Shown piece by piece: positions 44,082 to 55,714 of a stretch of 62,509 nt of DNA. The DNA comes from Nemertoderma westbladi. Its lineage: Eukaryota > Xenacoelomorpha > Nemertodermatida > Nemertodermatidae. Each line of letters opens with the position of its first letter. Position 1 is the first letter of the stretch. A model generated the notes under the pieces. The model saw only the letters and a program-made list of their open reading frames with translations, did no database searches and was not told the origin of the DNA. A program made the translations under genes and the position numbers. The DNA lies in assembly GCA_032718475.1 (NCBI GenBank), contig JAUCBJ010003634.1, positions 1 through 62,509 of the forward strand, written 5' to 3'.

Positions 44082-45350
44082 TCCACGAAGCTAAGGAAAA
44101 TCAACTACTTTCGCTAAGAAAGATTTTCCTTAGCTGAGATGGTCTATTCATAGTGGGCTATTTTACTTGTATGGGGCAGATTAGTTTTTTTTTAAGTCCA
44201 GCAAAAACTAGCCTTTAAAAGTACCCTGAAATTTTGCATGTATATACTACTCGTCGAGGCGCATCTTTTGGGCTGGGTCTCATATCCAGGAAAAATCTGG
44301 TTTCCATGGCAACGGACTTAGAAAAAAGTCTATGTGTTTCAAGTCAATATTTATAACTCTATTTGTAGGAAAACTATAATACATATAAACTTGGGGTTTC
44401 TCAACTCAACTATAAGGTCCATAGCAGAGCCGATTGAGGTTCAATAGAAAATCCAGTTGCCTTGGCAACCGGGCTAGACAGATGTTAAAATTTACAAAAT
44501 GTTAATTTGAAGCCTAAGGAGAAGGTGTTATGTCTTGGGACCAAGCCCTACCCCCACTATATGACTTATTCTGCGTCCGAATTTCATTGTTTAATTTTGC
44601 AGTTACCATGACAACCGCTGAAAACAGATGTTTTTATACAAAAATAACTCATTTGGACATAGACTTCGCGATAAAATTTTACGAAACTGGATATGTGTTA
44701 TCTGGACCATTAGTTGGAACTTTTAGTGAAACTGAAAACATTCCAGAAATATCTTGTTACCATGGTAACTGGAGTTTATTAAAGTCTATATCATTCAAGT
44801 CTAAATTCAATACTCTATTTGTAGCAAAATAATGTAATAAATATAAATTTGGGGTTTTGCAACTCATCTGTAAGGTCCATATACAATCCATTCGAGGTTA
44901 ATTACACAATCCAATTACCATAGCAACAAGACTAAACAGATGTTAAAATTTCTAAAATGATAATTTAAAACACAAGTTAATAGTATTATGACTTGGGACC
45001 AAGACCTACCCCCATTATATGACTTATTCTGCATCCGAATTACATTGTTCTATTTTTCAGTTTCCATGACAACCAATGCAAACAGATGCATTTTGATAGA
45101 AAATCGGTAATTTGGACATAAACTACAATATTTTCTGAAACTTGGTATGTGTTATCTGAACCACAATCTGGACTGAATCTTTTTTCAAAGGTAAAACCAA
45201 CAGTTCCAGAGAATTCTAGTTTCCATGGGAATAGAAGTTATTTATTGGCAAATGCTACTAAACTAGGCTAAGCAACAAACCAAATTGTGGCCCTTTGTTT
45301 AATTTTCCTTAGCTTCGTGGTTGCATTTCCTTTAGGAAATGCCTTTCTAG
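44082..45350 (+). mobile_element. Helitron-like copy H8
   Basis: Complete, 1,269 bp, ending CTAG. It is inserted in H5 between G and T (GGAAAG|TGTTATC). Near-identical sister of H15 (both have AAGGAGAAGGTGTTATGTC). Confidence 0.9.
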
Positions 45351-45439
45351 TGTTATCTGAACCACAATCTGCACTGAATGTTTTTTCAAAGATAAAACCA
45401 ATAGTTCCAGAGAACTCTAGTTTCCATGGGAATAGAAGT

Positions 45440-47467
45440 TCCATCTATTCATAGTGGGCTATTTTACTTGTGTGAGGCAGATTTGGGGTTTTTTGATAGG
45501 CGAAAAAACTAGCCTTTAAAAGTACCCTGAAATTTTGCATGTATATACTACTCGACGAGGCGCATCTTTTGGGCCGGGTCTCATATCCAGGAAAAATCTG
45601 GTTTCCATGGCAACGGACTTCAAAAAAAGTCTATGTATTTCAAGTCAATATTTATAACTCTATTTGTAGGAAAACTATAATAGATATAAACTTGGGGTTT
45701 CGCAACACAACTATAAGGTCCATAGCAGATCCGATTGAGGCTAAATAGAAAATCCAGTTACCTTGGCAACCGGGATAAACAGATGTTAAAATTTATAAAA
45801 TGTTAATTTGAAGCACAAGTTAATAGTACTGTAATATGACTTGGGACCAACCCCTACCCCCACTGTATGACTTATTCTGCAGCCGAATTACATTGTTCTA
45901 TTTTTCAGTTTCCATGACAACCACTGCAAACAGATGCATTTTGATCCACGAAGCTAAGGAAAATCAACTACTTTCGCTAAGAAAGATTTTCCTTAGCTGA
46001 GATGGTCTATTCATAGTGGGCTATTTTACTTGTGTGAGGCAGATTTGGGGTTTTTTGATAGGCGAAAAAACTAGCCTTTAAAAGTACCCTGAAATTTTGC
46101 ATGTATATACTACTCGGCGAGGCGCATCTTTTGGGCCGGGTCTCATATCCAGGAAAAATCTGGTTTCCATGGCAACGGACTTCAAAAAAAGTCTATGTAT
46201 TTCAAGTCAATATTTATAACTCTATTTGTAGGAAAACTATAATAGATTTAAACTTGGGGTTTTGCAACACAACTATAAGGTCCATAGCAGATCCGATTGA
46301 GGCTAAATAGAAAATCCAGTTACGTTGGCAACCGGGATAAACAGATGTTAAAATTTATAAAATGATAATTTGAGGCCTAAGGGCAAGGTGTTATGACTTG
46401 AGACCAACCCCTACCCCCACTATATAACTTATTCTGCATCCGAATTACATTGTTCTATTTTTCAGTTACCATGACAACAGCCGAAAACAGATGTTTTTAT
46501 ACAAAAATTATTCATTTGGACATAGACTTCGCGATAAAATTTTACAAAACTGGGTATGTGTTATCTGCACCACTAGTTGGAACTTTTAGTGAAACTTAAA
46601 TCATTCCAGAAATTTAGTTACCATGGTAACTGTAGTTTATTAAACTCTATATCATTCAAGTCTATATTGATAACTCTATTTCTAGCAAAACTGTAATATA
46701 TATAAACTTGGGGTTTTGTAACTCATCTATAAGGTCCATATACAAGCCGTTCGAAGTTAATTAGAAAATCCATTTACCATAGCAACAAGAGTAAACAGAT
46801 GTTAAAATTAATAAAATGATAATTTGAAGCACAATTTAATAGTATTATGACTTGGGACCAACACCTACCCCCACTATATGACTTATTCTGCATCCGAATT
46901 ACATTGTTCTATTTTCCAGTTTCCATGACAACCACTGCAAACAGATGCATTTTGATAGAAAATTGGTAATTGGGACATAAACTACAATATTTTCTGAAAC
47001 TCAGTATATGTGTTATCTGAACCACAATCTCTACTGAACTTTTTTCAAAGGTTAAAGCAACAGTTCCAGAGAACTCTAGTTTCCATGAGAATAGAAGTTA
47101 ATTATTGACAATTGCTACTTAATGAGGCTAAGCAACGAACCAAAGTGTGGCCGTCATGTTTAATTTTCCTTAGCTTCGTGGTTGCATTTCCTTTAGGAAA
47201 TGCCTTTCTCGTAGAAAATCGGTAATTTGGAAATAAACTACAATATTTTCTGAAACTCAGTATATGTGTTATCTGAACCACAATCTGTACTGAATTTTTT
47301 TTCAAAGGTTAAAGCAACAGTTCCAGAGAACTCTAGTTTCCATGGGAATAGAAGTTAATTATTTACAATTGCTACTAAACGAAGCTAAGCAACGAACCAA
47401 AGTGTGGCCGTTTGTTTAATTTTCCTTAGCTTCGTGGTTGCATTTCCTTTAGGAAATGCCTTTCTCG
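45440..47467 (+). mobile_element. Helitron-like copy H9, lacking 5' hairpin and one core unit
   Basis: It begins TCCA and jumps directly to TCTATTCATAG, losing about 58 bp that hold the 5' inverted repeat and hairpin. Its core goes from the first B monomer straight into the second, a loss of about 454 bp. It is interrupted by H10 (45945-47211) and ends CTCG at 47467. Net length about 761 bp. Confidence 0.85.
45945..47211 (+). mobile_element. Helitron-like copy H10
   Basis: Complete, 1,267 bp, TCCACG to CTCG. It is inserted in H9 at GCATTTTGA|TAGAAAATC, the same target string H7 used in H5. Near-identical sister of H12. Confidence 0.92.
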
Positions 47468-47923
47468 TATCATAGTTTCTTTCTCGAAGTTTTCCTCTCT
47501 CAGTAATTCTAGTTATTGTCATGCTACATGTGGTCCTAAAAACCAAAAGAAGCTGACGTGTCCACAGCGGCGATTAGATGAGGAGAAGCGCCTCAATAGT
47601 CGATACATGGACAAGACACGGGACCATGGCACCGTAAGAGCCGAGGTTAATGGAAGTTTACAGTCGCTGGATGAGAAGATGGTAGAGCCAGGGACATCTA
47701 AACAGAGGGTGGATGTGGATGATGGCGGAGTAATTTTGGAGTCGTGAGGTACTGGTTCCCTGGAGAGGAGCAGGTATGATATGCCGTTGTTGAGTTCATC
47801 TCTGCTTGGTTTGTCAACCCCACTACGAGTCCATTAGTTATGTTATTTAGTTTATTTGTTGGAGGAACACAAAGTAAGTTAGTGTGCTGCATCTTTTTGT
47901 GGCTCCACAACGTGTTTCTACTA
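47468..47923. other. unique island between Helitron copies with a possible exon
   Basis: 456 bp with higher GC than the surroundings. Following a pyrimidine tract TCCTCTCTCAG (acceptor-like, 47493-47503) a frame stays open from about 47505 to a TGA at 47745-47747, reading a charged peptide with 'CGPKNQKKLTCPQRR' and 'DEKMVEPGTSKQ'. This could be a terminal exon of a host gene or a relic of a captured or other element. No domain recognised. Confidence 0.35.
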
Positions 47924-48647
47924 TCCACGAAGCTAAGGAAAATCAACTACTTTCGCTAAGAAAGATTTTCCTTAGCTGAGATGGTCTATTCATAGTGGGC
48001 TATTTTACTTGTATGAGGCAGATTTGGTTTTTTTTGACCGGTGAAAAAACTAACCTTTAAAAGTACCCTGAAATTTTGCATGTATATACTACTCGTCGAG
48101 GCGCATCTTTTGGGCCGGGTTTCATATCCAGGAAAAATCTGGTTTCCATGGCAACGGACTTAGAATAAAGTCTATGTATTTCAAGTCAATATTTCAAACT
48201 CTATTTGTAGGGAAACTATAATAGATATAAACTTGGGGTTTCTCAACACAACTATAAGGTCCATAGCAGAGCCGATTGAGGTTAAATAGAAAATCCAGTT
48301 ACCTTGGCAACCGGGCTAAACAGATGTTAAAATTTTTAAAATGTTAATTTGAAGCCTAAGGTTAAGGTGTGATGACTTGGGACCAATCCCTACCCCCACT
48401 ATATAACTTATTCTGCGTCCGAATTTGATTGTTCTATTTTGCAGTTACCTTGACAACCGCTGAAAACAGATGTTTTTATACGAAAATTATTCATTTGTAC
48501 ATAGACTTCACGATAAAATTTTACGAAACTAGGTATGTGTTATCTGGACCACTAGTTGGAACTTTTAGTGAAACTCAAAACATTCCAGAAATATCTAGTT
48601 ACCATGGTAACTGTAGTTTTTTTAAAGTTATATATCATTCAAGTCTA
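47924..48647 (+). mobile_element. Helitron-like copy H11, 5' part
   Basis: It starts TCCACG after A and is cut by H12 at AAGTCTA. No continuation of the same copy is visible after H12, so its 3' half is lost. Confidence 0.88.
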
Positions 48648-49923
48648 TCCACGAAGCTAAGGAAAATCAACTACTTTCGCTAAGAAAGATTTTCCTTAGC
48701 TGAGATGGTCTATTCATAGTGGGCTATTTTACTTGTGTGAGGCAGATTTGGGGTTTTTTGATAGGCGAAAAAACTAGCCTTTAAAAGTACCCTGAAATTT
48801 TGCATGTATATACTACTCGGCGAGGCGCATCTTTTGGGCCGGGTCTCATATCCAGGAAAAATCTGGTTTCCATGGCAACGGACTTCAAAAAAAGTCTATG
48901 TATTTCAAGTCAATATTTATAACTCTATTTGTAGGAAAACTATAATAGATTTAAACTTGGGGTTTTGCAACACAACTATAAGGTCCATAGCAGATCCGAT
49001 TGAGGCTAAATAGAAAATCCAGTTACGTTGGCAACCGGGATAAACAGATGTTAAAATTTATAAAATGATAATTTGAGGCCTAAGGGCAAGGTGTTATGAC
49101 TTGAGACCAACCCCTACCCCCACTATATAACTTATTCTGCATCCGAATTACATTGTTCTATTTTTCAGTTACCATGACAACAGCCGAAAACAGATGTTTT
49201 TATACAAAAATTATTCATTTGGACATAGACTTCGCGATAAAATTTTACAAAACTGGGTATGTGTTATCTGCACCACTAGTTGGAACTTTTAGTGAAACTT
49301 AAATCATTCCAGAAATTTAGTTACCATGGTAACTGTAGTTTATTAAACTCTATATCATTCAAGTCTATATTGATAACTCTATTTCTAGCAAAACTGTAAT
49401 ATATATAAACTTGGGGTTTTGTAACTCATCTATAATTTCCATATCCATCCAAGCCGTTTGAGGTTAATTAGAAAGTACAGTTACCATAGCAACAAGACTA
49501 AACAGATGTTACTATTTATAAAATGATAATTTGAAGCACAAGTTAATAGTATTATGACTTGGGACCAAGACCTACCCCCACTATATGACTTATTCTGCAT
49601 CCGAATTACATTATTATATTTTTCAGTTTCCATGACAACCACTGCAAACAGATGCATTTTGATAGAAAATCGGTAATTTGGACATAAACTACAATATTTT
49701 CTGAAACTCGGTATATGTGTTATAATCTGAACCACAATCTGGACTGAATCTTTTTTCAAAGGTAAAACCCACAGTTCCAGAGAACTCTAGTTTCCATGGG
49801 AATAGACGTAAATTATTGGCAATTGCTACTAAACTAGGCTATAAGCAACGAACCAAAGTGTGGCCGTTTGTTTAATTTTCCTTAGCTTCGTGGTTGCATT
49901 TCCTTTAGGAAATGCCTTTCTCG
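48648..49923 (+). mobile_element. Helitron-like copy H12
   Basis: Complete, 1,276 bp, ending CTCG. The flanks do not match one host string (AAGTCTA left, TAGAAGT right), which suggests recombination or deletion next to it after insertion. Confidence 0.9.
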
Positions 49924-49930
49924 TAGAAGT

Positions 49931-51197
49931 TCCACGAAGCTAAGGAAAATCAACTACTTTCGCTAAGAAAGATTTTCCTTAGCTGAGATGGTCTATTCAT
50001 AGTGGGCTATTTTACTTGTATGGAGCAGATTTGGGGTTTTTTGATAGGTGAAAAAACTAGCCTTTAAAAGTACCCTGAAATTTTGCATGTATATACTACT
50101 CGACGAGGAGCATCTTTTGGGCCGGGTCTCATATCCAGGAAAAATCTGGTTTCCATGGCAAGGACTTCAAAAAAAGTCTATGTATTTCAAGTCAATATTT
50201 ATAACTCTATTTGTAGGAAAACTATAATAGATATAAACTTGGGGTTTCGCAACACAACTATAAGGTCCATAGCAGATCCGATTGAAGCTAAATAGAAAAT
50301 CCAGTTACCTTGGCAACCGAGATAAACAGATGTTAAAATTTATAAAATGTTAATTTGAGGCCTAAGGGCAAGGTGTTATGACTTGGGGCCAACCCCTACC
50401 CCCACTATATAACTTATTCTGCATCCGAATTACATTGTTCTATTTTTCAGTTACCATGACAACCGCTGAAAACAGATGTTTTTATTCAAAACTTATTCAT
50501 TTGGACATAGACTTCACGATAAAATTTTACAAAACTGGGTATGTGTTATCTGGACCACTAGTTGGAACTTTTAGTGAAACTCAAATCATTCCAGAAATAT
50601 CTAGTTACCGTGGTAACTGGAGTTTATTACAGATTATATCATTCAAGTCTATATTCATAACTCTATTTGTAGAAAAACCGCAATAGATATAAACTTGGGG
50701 TTTCTCAACTCAACTATAAGGTTCATATCCAAGCCGTTCGAGGTTAATTAGAAATTCCAGTCACCATAGCAACAAGACTAAACAGATGTTAAAATTTATA
50801 AAATGATAATTTGAAGCACAAGTTAATACTATTAAGACTTGGGACCAACACCTACCCCCACTATATGACTTATTCTGCATCCGAATTACATTGTTCTATT
50901 TTTCAGTTTCCATGACAACCACTACAAACAGATGCATTTTGATAGAAAATCGGTAATTTGGACATAAACTACAATATTTTCTGAAACTTTGTATATGTGT
51001 TATCTGAACCACAATCTGTACTGAATCTTTTTTCAAAGGTTAAAACAACAGTTCCACAGAACTCTAGTTTCCATGGGAATAGAAGTTAATTATTGTCAAA
51101 TGCTACTAAACTAGGCTAAGCAACAAACTAATTGTGGCGGTTTGTTTAATTTTCCTTAGCTTCGTGGTTGCATTTCATTTAGGAAATGCCTATCTTG
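49931..51197 (+). mobile_element. Helitron-like copy H13
   Basis: Complete, 1,267 bp, ending CTTG. Preceded by T. Near-identical sister of H17. Confidence 0.9.
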
Positions 51198-51224
51198 TTA
51201 ATAACTGGAGTTTATTAAAGTCTA

Positions 51225-51814
51225 TCCACGAAGCTAAGGAAAATCAACTACTTTCGCTAAGAAAGATTTTCCTTAGCTGAGATGGTCTATTCATAGTGGG
51301 CTATTTTACTTGTATGGGGCAGATTTGGTTTTTTTTGACCCCCGGCAAATCTAGCCTTTAAAAGTACCCTGAAATTTTGCATGTATATACTACTCGACGA
51401 GGCGCATCTTTTGGGCCGGGTCTCATATCCAGGAAAAATCTGGTTTCCATGGCAACGGACTTCAAAAAAAGTCTATGTATTTCAAGTCAATATTTATAAC
51501 TCTATTTGTAGGAAAACTATAATAGATATAAACTTGGGGTTTCGCAACACAACTATAAGGTCCATAGCAGAGCCGATTGAGGTTCAATAGAAAATCCAGT
51601 TGCCTTGGCAACCGGGCTAGACAGATGTTAAAATTTATAAAATGTTAATTTGAAGCCTAAGGTTAAGGTGTTATGACTTGGGACCAACCCCTACCCCCAC
51701 TATATAACTTATTGTGCATCCGAATTACATTCTTCTATTTTTCAGTTACCATGACAACCGCTGAAAACAGATGTTTTTATTCAAAACTTATTCATTTGGA
51801 CATAGACTTCACGA
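51225..51814 (+). mobile_element. Helitron-like copy H14, host of H15
   Basis: It starts TCCACG after A. It is interrupted by H15 at ACTTCACGA and resumes at 53083 with TAAAATTTTAC to 53165, where H16 begins. The rest is missing. Confidence 0.88.
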
Positions 51815-53082
51815 TCCACGAAGCTAAGGAAAATCAACTACTTTCGCTAAGAAAGATTTTCCTTAGCTGAGATGGTGTATTCATAGTGGGCCCTTTTACT
51901 TGTGTGGGGCAGATTTAGTGTTTTTTGACCGGGGAAAAAACTAGCCTTTAAAAGTACCCTGAAATTTTGCATGTATGTACTACTCATCGAGGCGCGTCGT
52001 GTGGGATGGGTCTCATATTCAGGAAAAATCTGGTTTCCATGGCAACGGACTTAGAAAAAAGTCTATGTATTTCAAGTCAATATTTATAACTCTATTTGTA
52101 GGAAAACTATAATACATATAAACTTGGGGTTTCTCAACTCAACTATAAGGTCCATGGCAGAGCCGATTGAGGTTCAATAGAAAATCCAGTTGCCTTGGCA
52201 ACCGGGCTAGACAGATGTTAAAATTTACAAAATGTTAATTTGAAGCCTAAGGAGAAGGTGTTATGTCTTGGGACCAACCCCTACCCCCACTATATGACTT
52301 ATTCTGCGTCCGAATTTCATTGTTTAATTTTGCAGTTACCATGACAACCGCTGAAAACAGATGTTTTTATACAAAAATAACTCATTTGGACATAGACTTC
52401 GCGATAAAATTTTACGAAACTGGATATGTGTTATCTGGACCACTAGTTTGAACTTTTAGTGAAACTCAAAACATTCCAGAAATATCTTGTTACCATGGTA
52501 ACTGGAGTTTATTAAAGTCTATATCATTCAAGTCTAAATTCAATACTCTATTTGTAGCAAAATAATGTAATAAATATAAATTTGGGGTTTTGCAACTCAT
52601 CTGTAAGGTCCATATACAATCCATTCGAGGTTAATTACACAATCCAATTACCATAGCAACAAGACTAAACAGATGTTAAAATTTCTAAAATGATAATTTG
52701 AAACACAAGTTAATAGTATTATGACTTGGGACCAAGACCTACCCCCATTATATGACTTATTCTGCATCCGAATTACATTGTTCTATTTTTCAGTTTCCAT
52801 GACAACCACTGCAAACAGATGCATTATGATAGAAAATCGGTAGTTGGACATAAACTACAATATTTTCTGAAACTTGGTATGTGTTATCTGAACCACAATA
52901 TGGACTGAATCTTTTTCCAAAGGTAAAACCAACAGTTCCAGAGAATTCTAGTTTCCATGGGAATAGAAGTTATTTATTGGCAAATGCTACTAAACTAGGC
53001 TAAGCAACAAACCAAATTGTGGCCCTTTGTTTAATTTTCCTTAGCTTCGTGGTTGCATTTCCTTTAGGAAATGCCTTTCTAG
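51815..53082 (+). mobile_element. Helitron-like copy H15
   Basis: Complete, 1,268 bp, TCCACG to CTAG. Clean A|T insertion in H14. Sister of H8 but at a different target, hence an independent transposition. Confidence 0.92.
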
Positions 53083-53165
53083 TAAAATTTTACAAAACTG
53101 GGTATGTGTTATCTGGACCATTAGTTGGAACTTTTAGTGAAACTTAAATTATTCCAGAAATTTAG

Positions 53166-54435
53166 TCCACGAAGCTAAGGAAAATCAACTACTTTCGCTA
53201 AGAAAGATTTTCCTTAGCTGAGATGGTCTATTCATAGTGGGCTATTTTACTTGTATGGGGCAGATTTGGTTTTTTTTGACCCCCGGCAAATCTAGCCTTT
53301 AAAAGTACCCTGAAATTTTGCATGTATATACTACTCGGCGAGGCGCATCTTTTGGGCCGGGTCTCATATCCAGGAAAAATCTGGTTTCCATGGCAACGGA
53401 CTTCAAAAAAAGTCTATGTATTTCAAGTCAATATTTATAACTCTATTTGTAGGAAAACTATAATAGATATAAACTTGGGGTTTCGCAACACAACTATAAG
53501 GTCCATAGCAGATCCGATTGAGGCTAAATAGAAAATCCAGTTACCTTGGCAACCGGGATAAACAGATGTTAAAATTTATAAAATGTTAATTTGAGGCCTA
53601 AGGGCAAGGTGTTATGACTTGGGACCAACCCCTACCCCCACTATATAACTTATTCTGCATCCGAATTACATTGTTCTATTTTTCAGTTACCCTGACAACC
53701 GCTGAAAACAGATGTTTTTATACAAAAATTATTCATTTGGACATAGACTTCGCGATAAAATTTTACAAAACTGGGTATGTGTTATCTGGACCACTAGTTG
53801 GAACTTTTAGTGAAACTTAAATTATTCCAGAAATTTAGTTACCATGGTAACTGTAGTTTATTAAACTCTATATCATTCAAGTCTATATTGATAACTCTAT
53901 TTGTAGCAAAACTGTAATATATATAAACTTGGGGTTTTGCAACTCATCTATAAGATCCATATCCAAGCCGTTTGAGGTTAATTAGAAAATACAGTTACCA
54001 TAGCAACAAGTCTAAACAGATGTTAAAATTTTTAAAATGATAATTTGAAGTACAAGTTAATAGTATTATGACTTGGGACTAACCCCTACCCCCACTATAT
54101 GACTTATTCTGCATCCGAATTACATTGTTCTATTTTTCAGTTTCCATGACAACCACTGCAAACAGATGCATTTTGATAGAAAATCGGTAATTTGGACATA
54201 AACTACAATATTTTCTGAAACTCAGTATATGTGTTATCTGAACCACAATCTGTTGTACTGAATTTTTTTTCAAAGGTTAAAGCAACAGTTCCAGAGAACT
54301 CTAGTTTCCATGGGAATATAATTTAATTATTGACAATTGCTACTAAACGAGACTAAGCAACGAACCAAAGTGTGGCCGTTTGTTTAATTTTCCTTAGCTT
54401 CGTGGTTGCATTTCCTTTAGGAAATGCCTTTCTCG
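53166..54435 (+). mobile_element. Helitron-like copy H16, reference copy for the core repeat
   Basis: Complete, 1,270 bp, TCCACG to CTCG. X-box-like boxes start at 53384, 53540, 53686, 53838, 53994, 54140 and 54304, with spacings of 156, 146, 152, 156, 146 and 164 bp. The first three monomers (A, B, C) pair with the next three at exactly 454 bp. Insertion after G (AATTTAG|). Confidence 0.93.
53384..54317 (+). promoter_or_regulatory. array of RFX/X-box-like boxes in a Helitron core
   Basis: Boxes in H16: GTTTCCATGGCAAC, GTTACCTTGGCAAC, GTTACCCTGACAAC, GTTACCATGGTAAC, GTTACCATAGCAAC, GTTTCCATGACAAC and GTTTCCATGGGAAT. The second, fourth and fifth fit the two-half-site X-box GTNRCC-N2-RGYAAC exactly; the fourth is a perfect palindrome. 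RFX proteins bind such sites. Binding here is an inference from sequence. Confidence 0.6.
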
Positions 54436-54590
54436 TATCATTCAAGTCTAAATTCAATACTCTATTTGTAGCAAAATAATGTAATAAATATAAATTTGGG
54501 GTTTTGCAACTCATCTGTAAGGTCCATATACAATCCATTCGAGGTTAATTACACAATCCAATTACCATAGCAACAAGACTAAACAGATGT
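54436..54590 (+). mobile_element. Helitron-like fragment (H8/H15 subtype)
   Basis: 155 bp of core sequence matching the A'-B' part of H8/H15 (CAAAATAATGTAATAAATA), with neither terminus, between H16 and H17. Confidence 0.8.
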
Positions 54591-54654
54591 TCCACGAAGC
54601 TAAGGAAAATCAACTACTTTCGCTAAGAAAGATTTTCCTTAGCTGAGATGGTCT

Positions 54655-54934
54655 GGTTCCACCTTGGTGTAGTGGTTGCATTGAATTCACATCTCCTGTA
54701 GGTCGTGGGTTCGATCCTCACATGGGCCAGGGCAGTTTTCGTTTCGGCACGAATGCTTTAAAGGGACCAGCCAGGGCGCATCTCTGCCTTGCATCCTTAA
54801 GTGGTAGCTAAATGAGTATTGGAGTTTCCTCTGGGGAGTAAAGTTCTGGGGGGACCGCACTGGAAATAAGTCGTCAGACTTTGTGCGTAATCCCTGGCCT
54901 AGCGGCCGAAGAAAATTTACTTTACTTTACTTTT
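54655..54934 (+). mobile_element. tRNA-derived SINE, copy 2
   Basis: Inserted just after the 5' hairpin of H17 with target duplication ATGGTCT (54648-54654 and 54935-54941). It has the same A box, B box, body and (TTTAC)n tail as the copy at 17190, and looks close to full length. Confidence 0.92.
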
Positions 54935-55714
54935 ATGGTCTATTCATAGTGGGCTATTTTACTTGTATGGGGCAGATTTGGTTTTTTTTGACCGGTGAAA
55001 CAACTAGCCTTTAAAAGTACCCTGAAATTTTGCATGTATATACTACTCGACGAGGCGCATCTTTTGGGCCGGGTCTCATATGCAGGAAAAATCTGGTTTC
55101 CATGGCAACGGACTTCAAAAAAAGTCTATGTATTTCAAGTCAATATTTATAACTCTATTTGTAGGAAAACTATAATAGATATAAACTTGGGGTTTCGCAA
55201 CACAACTATAAGGTCCATAGCAGATCCGATTGAAGCTAAATAGAAAATCCAGTTACCTTGGCAACCGGGATAAACAGATGTTAAAATTTATAAAATGTTA
55301 ATTTGAGGCCTAAGGGCAAGGTGTTATGACTTGGGGCCAACCCCTACCCCCACTATATAACTTATTCTGCATCCGAATTACATTGTTCTATTTTTCAGTT
55401 ACCATGACAACCGCTGAAAACAGATGTTTTTATTCAAAACTTATTCATTTGGACATAGACTTCACGATAAAATTTTACAAAACTGGGTATGTGTTATCTG
55501 GACCACTAGTTGGAACTTTTAGTGAAACTCAAATCATTCCAGAAATATCTAGTTACCGTGGTAACTGGAGTTTATTACAGATTATATCATTCAAGTCTAT
55601 ATTCATAACTCTATTTGTAGAAAAACCGCAATAGATATAAACTTGGGGTTTCTCAACTCAACTATAAGGTTCATATCCAAGCCGTTCGAGGTTAATTAGA
55701 AATTCCAGTCACCA

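Noticed and set aside
45945-49923. Segmental duplication to explain H10 and H12
   Set aside because: They are near identical, but their flanks differ (H10 has clean H9 flanks, H12 does not share them), so separate insertion fits better.
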